A stretch of 54,599 bases of DNA from Novosphingobium sp. GTDB lineage: Bacteria; Pseudomonadota; Alphaproteobacteria; Sphingomonadales; Sphingomonadaceae. Below the pieces are notes generated by a model, which saw only the letters and a list, made by a program, of their open reading frames with translations, was not told where the DNA came from and ran no database searches. The translations under genes were made by a program, and so were the position numbers. Location of the stretch: NCBI GenBank assembly GCA_004211435.1, contig SECS01000008.1, forward strand, positions 1 to 54,599. Direction: 5' to 3'. Below are positions 45,170-53,625 of the stretch, one piece after another (position 1 is the first letter of the stretch; each line of letters starts with the position of its first letter).

Positions 45170-47146
45170 TTAGTCGCCGCCGCCGAACTTCCACCGCACG
45201 CCGCCGTTGAGCACGAAGCCTTCGGTCGGCGCCCAGACGTCGACGGTCCAGCGGCCGTCGGGCGCGCGGGTGCGACGGAGCAGCGGGTCGTGTTGCGTTT
45301 GGCGCTTGCCGAAGACGTTCTCGGCATTGAGGAACAGCCGCGCCTTGCCCAGCGCGATCTCGCCGAGGATGCCGACCTCGACATAGGGTTCCGAGCGCGT
45401 GCGATAGGGATTGTCCTCGAGCAACTGCCCACCCGTGTAATAGACCTCGAGCCCGAGCCGGCCCTTGTCGTGCTCCTCCCACATCGCGACGAGCCCGGCG
45501 GTGTGCTTGGGCGTCAGCGGCACCTGCCGGCGGCCGGGCCGATCGGGGTCGGGCTCGGTGGCATCGACGAAGACGTAGGAGCCCGTGACGGTGAAGCCGT
45601 TTTGGCGATAGCGCAGCAAGGTCTCGGCACCGCGGATACGCGTTTGGCCCGGCGCATTGACCAGGCGGACGCGATCGGCGGCGATTGTCTCCAATCGCGT
45701 CGAATTGCGCATGTTCGAGGCGAACAGCGTCAGGTTGGCCTCGATCGGGCCGCTGCGATAGCCGAGGTCGAACGAGGCGGTGCGCGCGGTCTCGGGTTCG
45801 AGATCTCCCAGCGGTTCGAGCCGCGAGAGCCCGGCCGCCTCGATCTCCTCGACGAAGGGCGTCGGCGCATAGAAGCCGCGTCCTCCCGACACACGGATCG
45901 TCCAGCGGCCGGGGCGATAGAGCAGCGACAGCCGCGGGCTGAACTGCGTGCCGTAACGATTGTGGAAATCGACGCGCGCGCTGCCCGCGAGCGTCAGGTC
46001 GGATGTGAGGTCTTGCTCGACCTGGCCGAATACACCCGGCACCTCATAGGCATAATCGAAGGCCTGGAAGGTCTGCGAGGCGAAGGAATCGCGCTGCCAG
46101 GCCAGACCGCCGACCCAGCTCGTGGCGTCCGCTTTGCCCGAGAGCGAGGCTTCGGCAAACAGCGTCGTGTGGCGATCGTCCTCGTGCACCGGGCCATAGA
46201 AGTGGTGGTGCTTCTGGGTCATGGCCGCGGCGCGCAGGTGCGCGGTGATCTCGCCGAGCGGTGCCTGCGCGACGAGGCCGCCGTCGAAGCGGTCGGTATC
46301 CTGCTCCTGGCGGAACGCCGTGCCGTCGGGCACCGTGCGGCCGGGCAGGGTACCGCCGCGGCGCTGTTCGGTCATGGCGCCGGCGGTGACGAACATCGAG
46401 GCGCCATCGCTCCCTTCCCAGAACAGCCGCGGGCGTATGGTCCAGCGACGGTAGCCGGGCATGTCGGCCCAGCCGTCGCCGTCGAGGTCCTGCCGGGTCT
46501 GGCGGTGGAAGCCGCCGGTCAGCGAGCCGCTCCACGCGTCGGACAAAGGCGTCGCGGCATAGGCGGTGACGTCTTGGCCGTCGCGCGTCGTGGCGTTGAG
46601 CAGGATTTCGGCCTCGGGCTCGTCTTTCGGGCGGCGCGAGACGAGGTTGATCACGCCACCGAGCGCCGAAGGGCCGTAGAGCGCCGAGGCGGCGCCCTTG
46701 ATGACCTCGACCTGGCCGAGGTCGGTCGGCGGCACCTGCAGCAGGCCGAGCGACGAGGCCTGGCCGCCGTAGAGCGGCAGCCCGTCGGCGAGCAGCTGGG
46801 TGAAGCGGCCGTCCATGCCCTGGACGCGAACATTGGCGGCGCCGAGCGCGGGCGAGGTGACCTGGACTCTCAAACCGCCGGTCTCGCTGAGGATCATCGC
46901 CACGTTGCCGGGACGCATGAGGATCTTCTCCTCGATCTCCTCGCGGTCGATCACTTCGACGCGGACGGGCTCGTCCTGGACGCGGCGGCCCGAGCGCGTG
47001 GCCTGGACGATGATATCGTCTTCGCCGGCCTCGGCTTCGGTGGAGATGGGGGCGGGGGTGTCATCCGCCACGGTCTGGGCGGCGAGGGCGTGGGAATCGA
47101 ACAAGGCGGCGCCTGCCAGTAGCAGGGCGCGGGTCTTCGCAAGCAT
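45170..47146 (-). CDS. TonB-dependent outer membrane receptor, possible metal or metal-chelate uptake
   Basis: A 658-residue receptor. Signal peptide to about residue 23, TonB box region DDIIVQATRSG near 44-54, plug domain (EVIDREEIEEKIL, VRVQGMDGRFTQLLADGLPLYGG, VEVIKGAASALYGPSALGGVINLV) and a C-terminal barrel. A predicted outer loop near residues 308-323 is His-rich (MTQKHHHFYGPVHEDDRHTT), which hints at metal recognition. The barrel ends in RWKFGGGD, so the usual terminal aromatic residue is five positions in. A His-rich exported protein is encoded 63 bp upstream on the same strand. A GGGCGGC/GCCGCCC hairpin at 45128-45152 lies downstream. Confidence 0.9.
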   Translation of the reverse strand: MLAKTRALLLAGAALFDSHALAAQTVADDTPAPISTEAEAGEDDIIVQATRSGRRVQDEPVRVEVIDREEIEEKILMRPGNVAMILSETGGLRVQVTSPALGAANVRVQGMDGRFTQLLADGLPLYGGQASSLGLLQVPPTDLGQVEVIKGAASALYGPSALGGVINLVSRRPKDEPEAEILLNATTRDGQDVTAYAATPLSDAWSGSLTGGFHRQTRQDLDGDGWADMPGYRRWTIRPRLFWEGSDGASMFVTAGAMTEQRRGGTLPGRTVPDGTAFRQEQDTDRFDGGLVAQAPLGEITAHLRAAAMTQKHHHFYGPVHEDDRHTTLFAEASLSGKADATSWVGGLAWQRDSFASQTFQAFDYAYEVPGVFGQVEQDLTSDLTLAGSARVDFHNRYGTQFSPRLSLLYRPGRWTIRVSGGRGFYAPTPFVEEIEAAGLSRLEPLGDLEPETARTASFDLGYRSGPIEANLTLFASNMRNSTRLETIAADRVRLVNAPGQTRIRGAETLLRYRQNGFTVTGSYVFVDATEPDPDRPGRRQVPLTPKHTAGLVAMWEEHDKGRLGLEVYYTGGQLLEDNPYRTRSEPYVEVGILGEIALGKARLFLNAENVFGKRQTQHDPLLRRTRAPDGRWTVDVWAPTEGFVLNGGVRWKFGGGD

Positions 47147-47209
47147 GGGAAACTCCTGAACACGATCGAAGGCATGCGGCCGGGAGGCGGACCGCGTGAC
47201 GTTCGGGGT

Positions 47210-47527
47210 TCAGGCTGCGGGCGGCTGGGTCGGCGGTGCCGTGGCCCGCGAGCGCAGCCGCGCGACCGGGCGGTCGAAAAGCAGCGGCGTCATCGGCGTC
47301 GCATCGCATTGCGATGCCATCGCGTGTGGATCGGGGGCGATCGGGCAGTGGTGGTGGCCGGCATGGGCTGCGCCCGTGTGCGAATCGCCCGGGACTTCGT
47401 CGCCGTGCTCGGCGTGAGCGCGCGCTTCGGTCGCGTGATCGGTCAGCGCATCGGCCTCGGCGGGCGACAGGTGGGTGCCGCACAGAAGCACGGTCAGGAT
47501 GACCAGGAAGTGCACCTGCCTATGCAT
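47210..47527 (-). CDS. His-rich exported small protein
   Basis: A 105-residue protein with a signal peptide (VHFLVILTVLLCGTHLSPAEA) and a mature part rich in His, Asp and Glu: HATEARAHAEHGDE, SHTGAAHAGHHHCPIAP. About a dozen histidines and two mature cysteines (HHHC, SQCDA) suggest binding of a transition metal in the periplasm. It is the likely first gene of a two-gene unit with the TonB receptor. The family is not recognised; such proteins are often filed as hypothetical beside metal transport genes. Confidence 0.7.
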   Translation of the reverse strand: MHRQVHFLVILTVLLCGTHLSPAEADALTDHATEARAHAEHGDEVPGDSHTGAAHAGHHHCPIAPDPHAMASQCDATPMTPLLFDRPVARLRSRATAPPTQPPAA

Positions 47528-47568
47528 GGTGCGGCCTTAGCGCGTCGCGATGCGCGGGGCTAGCCGGG

Positions 47569-49242
47569 TCAACCCTGGCTTGCGGCCTTGGGATCGGTTG
47601 CTGGCAAAGCGCTCTCCACCGGCGGCGCCGGCTGGTCGCTGAGCAGATCGAGGCTCGCGAGCCGGTCGCGCGTGACGTTGCCGGGCTGCGGCTGTCCGTA
47701 AAGGAAGCCTTGCCCCTTGATGTCGCCGTACTGCATCAGCCGCGCGAGGATTTCCTTGTTCTCGATGCCCTCGGCGGTGACGGGCAGGCCGAGATCCTTG
47801 CCGAGGCGGGTGACTGCGTCGACGATCGCCGCGCTGTCGCTGTCCTCGGTCAGGTTCGTCACGAACATGCGATCGATCTTGATCCGGTCGAACGGCAGGC
47901 TGCGCAGCTGCGCGAGCGACGAATAGCCCGTGCCGAAATCGTCGAGGCTGATGCGTATGCCCTGGTTCTTGAGGCTGGTGACCAAGGTGCGCACTTCGGC
48001 GACGTTCTCGTGCAGGCACGATTCGGTGATCTCGATCTCGAGCCGGTGTGGCGGGAAATTCGCCTCGACCAGCATCTTGAGCAGTTTCTGCGCGAACCAC
48101 GGATCGCGCATCTGCAGCGGCGAGATGTTGACCGAGAGCGTGAGCTTCGCGTCCCAGGTCTTCGCGTCTTCGAGCGCCTGGGCGATCACGCTTTCGGAAA
48201 GGTCGGCGATCGCGCCGATCTCTTCGGCGATGGGGATGAAGATCTCGGGACTGATCACGCCGAGCGCAGGCGATTTCCACCGCGCGAGCATCTCGAAGCC
48301 GGTGAGCTCGCCGCTGGCGAGGTCGATCTGCTGTTCGTAGAACGGCACGAATTCGCCGAGGCGGATGCCGCGGCGGATGCCCTGCTCGATCTCGCGGCGG
48401 AAGCGCAATTCGTTCTGCATCGGCGCGTCGAACCAGAAGTAGCGGTTCTTTCCTGCGCGCTTGGCGTGGTACATCGCGATGTCGGCCATGTGCAGAAGCG
48501 TATGCGCATCGGCCGGCTCTTCGCCGACCTCCCGCGAGAAGTCGCTGCGGGTGAGGCCCAGCGACGCGGTGATTTCGATGCCGCTGCCGCTCACATCTGA
48601 GCGCGTGGCGATCGCTTCGATCAGCGCCACGGCGAGATCGTCGATCACCTCGGGGCGCTTGGGGTCGAGTGGCAGGACACAGGCGAACTCGTCGCCGCCG
48701 AGACGCGCGAGCAGCCCGCGCTTGGGCAGCAGTGCCGCGATCCGCGTCGCGCATTCGCGCAGCACTTGGTCGCCCGTGGAGTGGCCGTTGAAGTCGTTGA
48801 TTTGCTTGAAGTTGTCGAGGTCGATCATGACCAGTGCGACGACTTCGCCCCGATCGGTGCCAGCGCTGATGAGCTCGGCCGTGGCATCGGCCAGGCTGCG
48901 GCGGTTGAGGCAACCGGTCAGCGGGTCGGTTTCGGCCAGGAGCTTGGCCTGCTCCTCGGCCTTGCGGCGTTCCTGAACTTCCTGGCTGAGCTGGCGATAG
49001 CGGCGCCAGCCGAAGATGATCAGCGCGATGTTGAGCAGGAGCGCGCTGGTCAGCGCCTTGTCGGGGCCGAGGCCGCCGGCGAAGGAGCGTACGACCTGGG
49101 GGACGACGACTCCGCCGGTGCCCACGAACATGATGATCGCGGCGGTGGCGATGCCGAGTGCAACCATGTCGCGTTCGGCCTTGCCGAAGCGGTTTCTCGA
49201 GCCGTCCCTGGGGTCGCCGGGATTATGTTTCGTGTCCGCCAT
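47569..49242 (-). CDS. GGDEF-EAL cyclic di-GMP protein, membrane-bound
   Basis: A 557-residue protein: two hydrophobic spans near residues 27-52 and 65-79, a short coiled linker (ELSQEVQERRKAEEQAKLL-like), GGDEF domain with intact LGGDEF (181-186), and EAL domain. The EAL motif reads EML (317-319) with R321; other catalytic residues are present: N372, E404, D434-D435, K456 and E491. No RxxD inhibitory site precedes GGDEF. So either synthesis or breakdown of c-di-GMP is possible. The ATG at 49242 has AAAGG upstream; a TTG at 49263 is an alternative. Confidence 0.92.
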   Translation of the reverse strand: MADTKHNPGDPRDGSRNRFGKAERDMVALGIATAAIIMFVGTGGVVVPQVVRSFAGGLGPDKALTSALLLNIALIIFGWRRYRQLSQEVQERRKAEEQAKLLAETDPLTGCLNRRSLADATAELISAGTDRGEVVALVMIDLDNFKQINDFNGHSTGDQVLRECATRIAALLPKRGLLARLGGDEFACVLPLDPKRPEVIDDLAVALIEAIATRSDVSGSGIEITASLGLTRSDFSREVGEEPADAHTLLHMADIAMYHAKRAGKNRYFWFDAPMQNELRFRREIEQGIRRGIRLGEFVPFYEQQIDLASGELTGFEMLARWKSPALGVISPEIFIPIAEEIGAIADLSESVIAQALEDAKTWDAKLTLSVNISPLQMRDPWFAQKLLKMLVEANFPPHRLEIEITESCLHENVAEVRTLVTSLKNQGIRISLDDFGTGYSSLAQLRSLPFDRIKIDRMFVTNLTEDSDSAAIVDAVTRLGKDLGLPVTAEGIENKEILARLMQYGDIKGQGFLYGQPQPGNVTRDRLASLDLLSDQPAPPVESALPATDPKAASQG

Positions 49243-49334
49243 CCGCGTACCTTTTTCCCGCAATGTGCGGAGGATACCCGAGGCGGTCTGAAATTTCGGT
49301 TAAGCCCAAAGTCTAGCTGCGATCGGACGTGCTG

Positions 49335-50273
49335 TTATTTCTTCAGGCCGATTTCGCGCAGACGTTCCTGCAGATAGTCGTCGGCCGAGATCGACACCGG
49401 ATAGCGATCGGGATTCTCGGCCGAAACGCATTGCGGCAAGGTGGCGAAGCGGAAGTCGCTGCGCAGGTGCAGGAAGAATGGCATCGAATAGCGGCTGTGC
49501 CCGGCGCGTGCGCCGGCCGGATTGCGCACGCGGTGCGTGGTCGAGGGCAGGACGTGGTTGGTCAGCCGCTGCAGCATGTCGCCGATGTTGATCACGACCG
49601 CGCCCTCGGGCGGCGCCACGGGCAGCCAGGAGCCATCTTTCGCGAGCAGCTCGAGCCCGGCCTCTTCGGCGCCGAGCAGCAGGGTGATCAGGTTGATGTC
49701 CTCATGCGCACCGGCACGGATCGCGCCGCCCTGATCGGGCCCGACCGGCGGATAGTGGAGCAGGCGTAGCACCGAATTGCCGTCGGCGATGGCCGGATCG
49801 AACCAGTCGGCGGCCAGGCCCAGGTGCACGGCGATGCGCGAGAGGATCACCGAGCCGACACGGTCGAATTCGGCGAACAGCGGCTCGAACACCTCGCGGA
49901 AACCCTCGGGCCGGCGGGGCCAGACGTTGGGTGGCATCGAGCTCGTCGCGAGCGGGTGCCCGGCAGGCAGGTCGCGGCCGACGTGCCAGAACTCTTTCAG
50001 ATCGGTCTCCTGTGCGCCCTTGGCGATCTCGGTGCGGAATGGCGTGTAGCCGCGCGCGCCCGACATCCCCTGGAGCAAGTAGGAGCGCTTCTCTTCCTCG
50101 GGCAGGGCGAAGAGCTCGGCGGTCAGCCGCCAGGCATCGGTGATCAGCTTGGAGTCGATGCCGTGATCGCGCACGAGCGCGAAGCCGAAGGCGCGGAAAG
50201 AATTGCCGATCTCGTCCGAAAACCGCTGCGGTTCGTCGGCGAGGCTCAGCACGGGGAGGGTCTGGAGGTCCAT
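49335..50273 (-). CDS. Isopenicillin N synthase-like 2-oxoglutarate/Fe(II) oxygenase
   Basis: A 312-residue non-heme iron oxygenase. The N-terminal DIOX_N part (LPVLSLADEP, FRAFGFALVRDHGI) is followed by the catalytic barrel with H190-x-D192 (GAHEDINLITLLL), H247 (TTHRVRNP) and the RxS motif R261-x-S263 (RYSMPFFLH). This family includes ethylene-forming, gibberellin and penicillin enzymes; in bacteria most have unknown substrates. No biosynthetic cluster surrounds it. The ATG at 50273 (MDLQTLPVLS) fits the family better than an upstream start. Confidence 0.9.
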   Translation of the reverse strand: MDLQTLPVLSLADEPQRFSDEIGNSFRAFGFALVRDHGIDSKLITDAWRLTAELFALPEEEKRSYLLQGMSGARGYTPFRTEIAKGAQETDLKEFWHVGRDLPAGHPLATSSMPPNVWPRRPEGFREVFEPLFAEFDRVGSVILSRIAVHLGLAADWFDPAIADGNSVLRLLHYPPVGPDQGGAIRAGAHEDINLITLLLGAEEAGLELLAKDGSWLPVAPPEGAVVINIGDMLQRLTNHVLPSTTHRVRNPAGARAGHSRYSMPFFLHLRSDFRFATLPQCVSAENPDRYPVSISADDYLQERLREIGLKK

Positions 50274-50335
50274 GGCTTTCCCAGTCCGGAAATGGTCGTT
50301 ATGCCCGCCCTCTACCGGACAATGGGCAGGCATGC

Positions 50336-50776
50336 ATGACCAAAATCAATGACGCAGGCACGGAAGCGCCGCGCTACTGGCTGTTGAAGTCGGAGCCCGA
50401 CGCCTATGGCTGGAACGATCTCGTCGCCGAGGGCGAGGGCACCTGGGACGGCGTGCGGAATCACCGCGCCGCGAACAACCTGCGGGCGATGAAGCAGGGC
50501 GACAAGGCGTTCTTCTACCACTCGAACATCGGGCTCGAGATCGTCGGCATCGTCACCATCAGCCAGGCGGGCCTGACCGATCCCAGCGATCCCGAGGGCA
50601 AGTGGGCGGCGGTCAAGGTCAAGCCGGATCGGAAGCTCAAGCGGCCCGTGAGCCTGAAGGAGATCAAAGCCGATCCCGCGCTTGCCGACATGGAGCTCGT
50701 GCGCCTGTCGCGGCTGTCGGTGGCCGAACTGACACCGCAGGAGTGGGACTACGTTCTCGGCATGGCGGGAGGCTGA
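50336..50776 (+). CDS. EVE domain protein
   Basis: A 146-residue protein that is almost entirely one EVE domain: RYWLLKSEPDAYGWNDLV, TWDGVRNHRAANNLRAMKQGDKAFFYHSN, GIVTISQAGLTDPSDPEGKW and a C-terminal helix ending MELVRLSRLSVAELTPQEWDYVLGM in pieces. EVE domains are related to YTH and PUA folds and bind modified bases in RNA or DNA. It is divergent from the IPNS-like oxygenase with 62 bp between starts. Confidence 0.9.
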   Translation: MTKINDAGTEAPRYWLLKSEPDAYGWNDLVAEGEGTWDGVRNHRAANNLRAMKQGDKAFFYHSNIGLEIVGIVTISQAGLTDPSDPEGKWAAVKVKPDRKLKRPVSLKEIKADPALADMELVRLSRLSVAELTPQEWDYVLGMAGG

Positions 50777-50869
50777 TACACTCTTTTACGGAACCAAGCG
50801 CGCCTCGGGCACGTTCCCTTTCCGAAGCCTGAGACATCGGTCTCGGCGCCCAGGACAAGGAGTTACGAC

Positions 50870-51052
50870 ATGGGTGAACTCAAGGACAAGGCCAAGGGCC
50901 TCGCGAACGAAATCGCCGGCAACGTCAAGCAGGCCGCCGGCAAGGCCAATGACGATCCCGCGCTGCACGCCGAAGGCAAGGCGCAGGAACGCAAGGGCGA
51001 AGCACAGAACCTGCTCGGCAAGGTGAAGGGCGCTCTCGGCGACAAGGTCTGA
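50870..51052 (+). CDS. CsbD family stress-response protein
   Basis: A 60-residue polar, lysine- and alanine-rich protein: MGELKDKAKGLANEIAGNVKQ, AEGKAQERKGEAQNLLGKVKG. This is the CsbD pattern; CsbD-like proteins are abundant under general stress in many bacteria but their action is unknown. ACAAGGAGTTACGAC gives a strong ribosome site. A clear terminator follows, so it is probably a single-gene unit. Confidence 0.9.
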   Translation: MGELKDKAKGLANEIAGNVKQAAGKANDDPALHAEGKAQERKGEAQNLLGKVKGALGDKV

Positions 51053-51075
51053 CGCGTTTCGCGATCGAAGAAAGA

Positions 51076-51105
51076 AGGGTCGTTCCCACGGGAGCGGCCC
51101 TTTTT
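51076..51105 (+). terminator. Terminator of the CsbD gene
   Basis: AGGGTCGTTCC (51076-51086) pairs with GGAGCGGCCCT (51091-51101), with two wobbles, around CACG, and runs into TTTTT (51101-51105). Confidence 0.85.
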
Positions 51106-51189
51106 CGTGCCTGTCCCGGAACGGGAAGGCGCGCAGAGGTCTAGGTTAACCGGCTAGTACGATGGTGAAGAATTCCTTAACTCCACTGC

Positions 51190-51381
51190 ATGACCAAGCG
51201 ACGCGCCCTTGTCCTTTCGGACGAATCCGCCCGGCATCCGTTCCTGGCGAGCCTTCCGGCGCACGTGCGCCGCGTGGATCGTGATCTCGACGTGCGCAGC
51301 CGTACCGAAGGTACCGGCTGGCGCGATTTTTTGACCGCCTACAGCGCCTGCCTGGCGGCGGTCGCGACCTTCATCGCCTGA
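51190..51381 (+). CDS. Small hypothetical protein
   Basis: A 63-residue frame starting MTKRRALVLSDESARHPFL. The N-terminal two thirds are charged and the last 18 residues are hydrophobic (LTAYSACLAAVATFIA), which could be a tail anchor. It has no clear ribosome site (CTCCACTGC precedes the ATG) and no recognised family. It ends 22 bp before the convergent MFS gene. Confidence 0.45.
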   Translation: MTKRRALVLSDESARHPFLASLPAHVRRVDRDLDVRSRTEGTGWRDFLTAYSACLAAVATFIA

Positions 51382-51402
51382 CCTTAGGATGGGATGCGGC
51401 CT

Positions 51403-52710
51403 TCAGGCCGCGGCCGCGAGTTCGGCCTTGTAGAGCAGCCGGCCGAGCCAGGCCGAGCCCAGGCACATCGCCGCGACGAGCAGGAGCTGGTCGGCGATGG
51501 CGACGCCCCCGGCGCTGAGGCCGACAGCGAGCAGCGATCCGACCACCATGGCCCCCGAATTGACGATGTTGTTCGCCGCGATCGTGCGCGCCGTCTGCGA
51601 CTTGTCGACCGAGGTGGTGAGGAAGGCGTAGAGCGGCACGACGAACATGCCGCCGGCAATCGCGATGCCCAACAGGGTACCGAGCAGCGGCAGGGCCAGT
51701 GGCTGAACGATGAAGCCGGCCACATCGAGTAGCCCATCGATTTCCTGTGTACCCCAGTTGGCGCAAACCAGATGGAACGCGACGACGAAGACGCCCATGA
51801 CGATGACCGAGGCGGGCGAATAGCGTGCCGAGACCTTGCCTTTCAGCAGGGCGTTGATCGTCATCGAGCCGATCGCGATGCCCACCGAGAAGATCACGAG
51901 GAACAGGCTGGCCACTTCCTTGCTGGCATGGAGCACGTTCTTGGCGAGCGGCGGAAACTGGATGAACAGGACGGCGCCGATCGTCCAGAAGAACGAGATC
52001 GCCATGATCGCGAGGAATACGCGGCGCTCGTCCATCGTCTTGCGGATCAAGGTCGCCGACGAGCGGAACACGTGGAAGTCGAGCGGCTGCGCGGCGGTGA
52101 GCGGCGGGGCGGGGGGGACCTGGCGGCCGGCAAAATAGCCGACCACCGCGGTCAGCACCACGCAGAGCGCTGCCCATTCGACCTCGATCCAGCCCGCCAG
52201 GATCGTTCCGGCGAGCACCGCCATGTAGGTGCCGGCCTCGACCAGGCCCGTTCCGGCGAGAACCTCGTCCGATTTCAGATGCTGCGGCAGGATGGCGTAC
52301 TTGATCGGGCCGAAGAAGGTCGAATGGATACCCATGGCGAAGAGCGCGAGCAGCATCAGCGGGATCGCCACGGTTTTTACCAGCATGCCCTGCCAGGCGA
52401 GCACCAGGCCGGCACCGCCGACCAGCATGATCAGGATTTCGCAGAACTTGACGATGCGGATGATCTTCGCCTTGTCGCGCATGTCGGCGAGCTGGCCCGA
52501 CAGCGCCGAGAGCACGAAGAAGGGAATGATGAACAGCGCCGAGGCGATCGCGCTGAACCGCGCTTCCTCGGCCTCCGAGTTGTAGACGCTGTAAACGACG
52601 TACAACACCATGGCGTTCTTGAAGAGGTTGTCGTTGAAGGCGCCGAGCAGCTGGGTAACGAAAAGCGGCAGAAACCGGCGCGTGCCGATGAGGTGCGTGG
52701 TTGTTGTCAT
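51403..52710 (-). CDS. MFS transporter, lysophospholipid transporter LplT-like
   Basis: A 435-residue major facilitator protein with about 12 spans. RFLPLFVTQLLGAFNDNLFKNAMVLYV at the start, SGQLADMRDKAKIIR (motif A) and MGIHSTFFGPIKYAILPQHL match LplT and the transporter domain of fused Aas proteins. LplT flips lysophospholipids to the cytoplasmic side for re-acylation. No acyltransferase (Aas) domain is attached or nearby. It is divergent from pgsA, with a shared 116-bp promoter region. Confidence 0.85.
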   Translation of the reverse strand: MTTTTHLIGTRRFLPLFVTQLLGAFNDNLFKNAMVLYVVYSVYNSEAEEARFSAIASALFIIPFFVLSALSGQLADMRDKAKIIRIVKFCEILIMLVGGAGLVLAWQGMLVKTVAIPLMLLALFAMGIHSTFFGPIKYAILPQHLKSDEVLAGTGLVEAGTYMAVLAGTILAGWIEVEWAALCVVLTAVVGYFAGRQVPPAPPLTAAQPLDFHVFRSSATLIRKTMDERRVFLAIMAISFFWTIGAVLFIQFPPLAKNVLHASKEVASLFLVIFSVGIAIGSMTINALLKGKVSARYSPASVIVMGVFVVAFHLVCANWGTQEIDGLLDVAGFIVQPLALPLLGTLLGIAIAGGMFVVPLYAFLTTSVDKSQTARTIAANNIVNSGAMVVGSLLAVGLSAGGVAIADQLLLVAAMCLGSAWLGRLLYKAELAAAA

Positions 52711-52826
52711 GGCCTCGTGTTCGGCAGTCTCTCTTGGCGCGCGACCCTAGCGGTTGCTTGGCCGTCCACAACCCCTTCTAGCGCCTCTTTTGTGCAGAAG
52801 TGTTACCCGCTATCTCTGGTGGCACG

Positions 52827-53420
52827 ATGCTGACTCTGCCCAACATTCTCACGCTCTCGCGGATAGTCGCCCTGCCGATCCTGGCCGCCCTGCTATGGTG
52901 GCCGACCTGGCGCACGGGCTATGGAATCGCTTTCGTGGTCTATTGCCTGATGGGCATCACCGACTATTTCGACGGCTACCTGGCGCGCGCGCAGGGCACG
53001 GTGTCCAAGCTGGGCGTCTTCCTCGATCCGATCGCCGACAAGATCATGGTGGCGACGGTGGTCCTCGTCCTGACCGCGCAGGGCGTCCTCACTGGTCCCT
53101 ATGTCGGCGACATGCACGTGATCGCCGGGCTGGTGATCCTGATCCGCGAGATTGCGGTTTCGGGACTGCGCGAATTCCTTGGTGGTCTGCAGGTATCGGT
53201 GCCGGTGAGCCGCCTGGCCAAGTGGAAGACGACTTTCCAGCTCGTTTGCCTGGGCGCGCTGATCCTGGGTAACGCGCTGCCTGGCTGGACGCTGACCCTG
53301 GCCGGCTTCACTTTCAACCTGCCGCATACGGTCGGTCTCACCACGCTCTGGGCCGCGGCGGCGCTGACTCTCGTGACCGGATGGGATTATCTGCGGGTCG
53401 GTCTCAAACACATGGATTGA
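52827..53420 (+). CDS. pgsA: CDP-diacylglycerol--glycerol-3-phosphate 3-phosphatidyltransferase
   Basis: A 197-residue membrane enzyme, first step to phosphatidylglycerol and cardiolipin. The CDP-alcohol phosphotransferase motif is complete: D49-G50-x2-A53-R54-x8-G63-x3-D67-x3-D71 in YFDGYLAR and KLGVFLDPIADK. MLTLPNILTLSRI is the usual N-terminus, so the start at 52827 is chosen over one nine codons upstream. It uses CDP-diacylglycerol made by CdsA. Confidence 0.95.
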   Translation: MLTLPNILTLSRIVALPILAALLWWPTWRTGYGIAFVVYCLMGITDYFDGYLARAQGTVSKLGVFLDPIADKIMVATVVLVLTAQGVLTGPYVGDMHVIAGLVILIREIAVSGLREFLGGLQVSVPVSRLAKWKTTFQLVCLGALILGNALPGWTLTLAGFTFNLPHTVGLTTLWAAAALTLVTGWDYLRVGLKHMD

Positions 53421-53577
53421 TCGTGCGCCTTCCGCGCGCGTTTCCGAATATTCATTGCCTCTTCCCAAGTGCATGAACGGATTGGTATTTTCGTCAAACG
53501 CCTATCGCTTACCTAGGTTACTAGTTTTCTGAAAGTCGAGGGCCAGTCATCGTCACGACGATACTGTGGAATAACTT

Positions 53578-53599
53578 AATGCGTTCGTGGAAACGCATT
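53578..53599. promoter_or_regulatory. Inverted repeat overlapping the promoter minus-35
   Basis: AATGCGTT (53578-53585) and AACGCATT (53592-53599) are perfect complements with a six-base spacer CGTGGA. The right arm touches the minus-35 at 53598, so a bound dimer could activate or block transcription. Confidence 0.5.
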
Positions 53600-53625
53600 G
53601 TCTGCGATACGCAGTCGCTTATACT
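53598..53625 (+). promoter_or_regulatory. Candidate promoter of the second TonB receptor
   Basis: TTGTCT (53598-53603) and TATACT (53620-53625) are 16 bp apart; the predicted start near 53632 leaves a leader of about 135 nt. Confidence 0.5.

Noticed and set aside
45290..47122. 610-residue plus-strand frame
   Set aside because: Shadow of the TonB receptor; no signal peptide, no motif.
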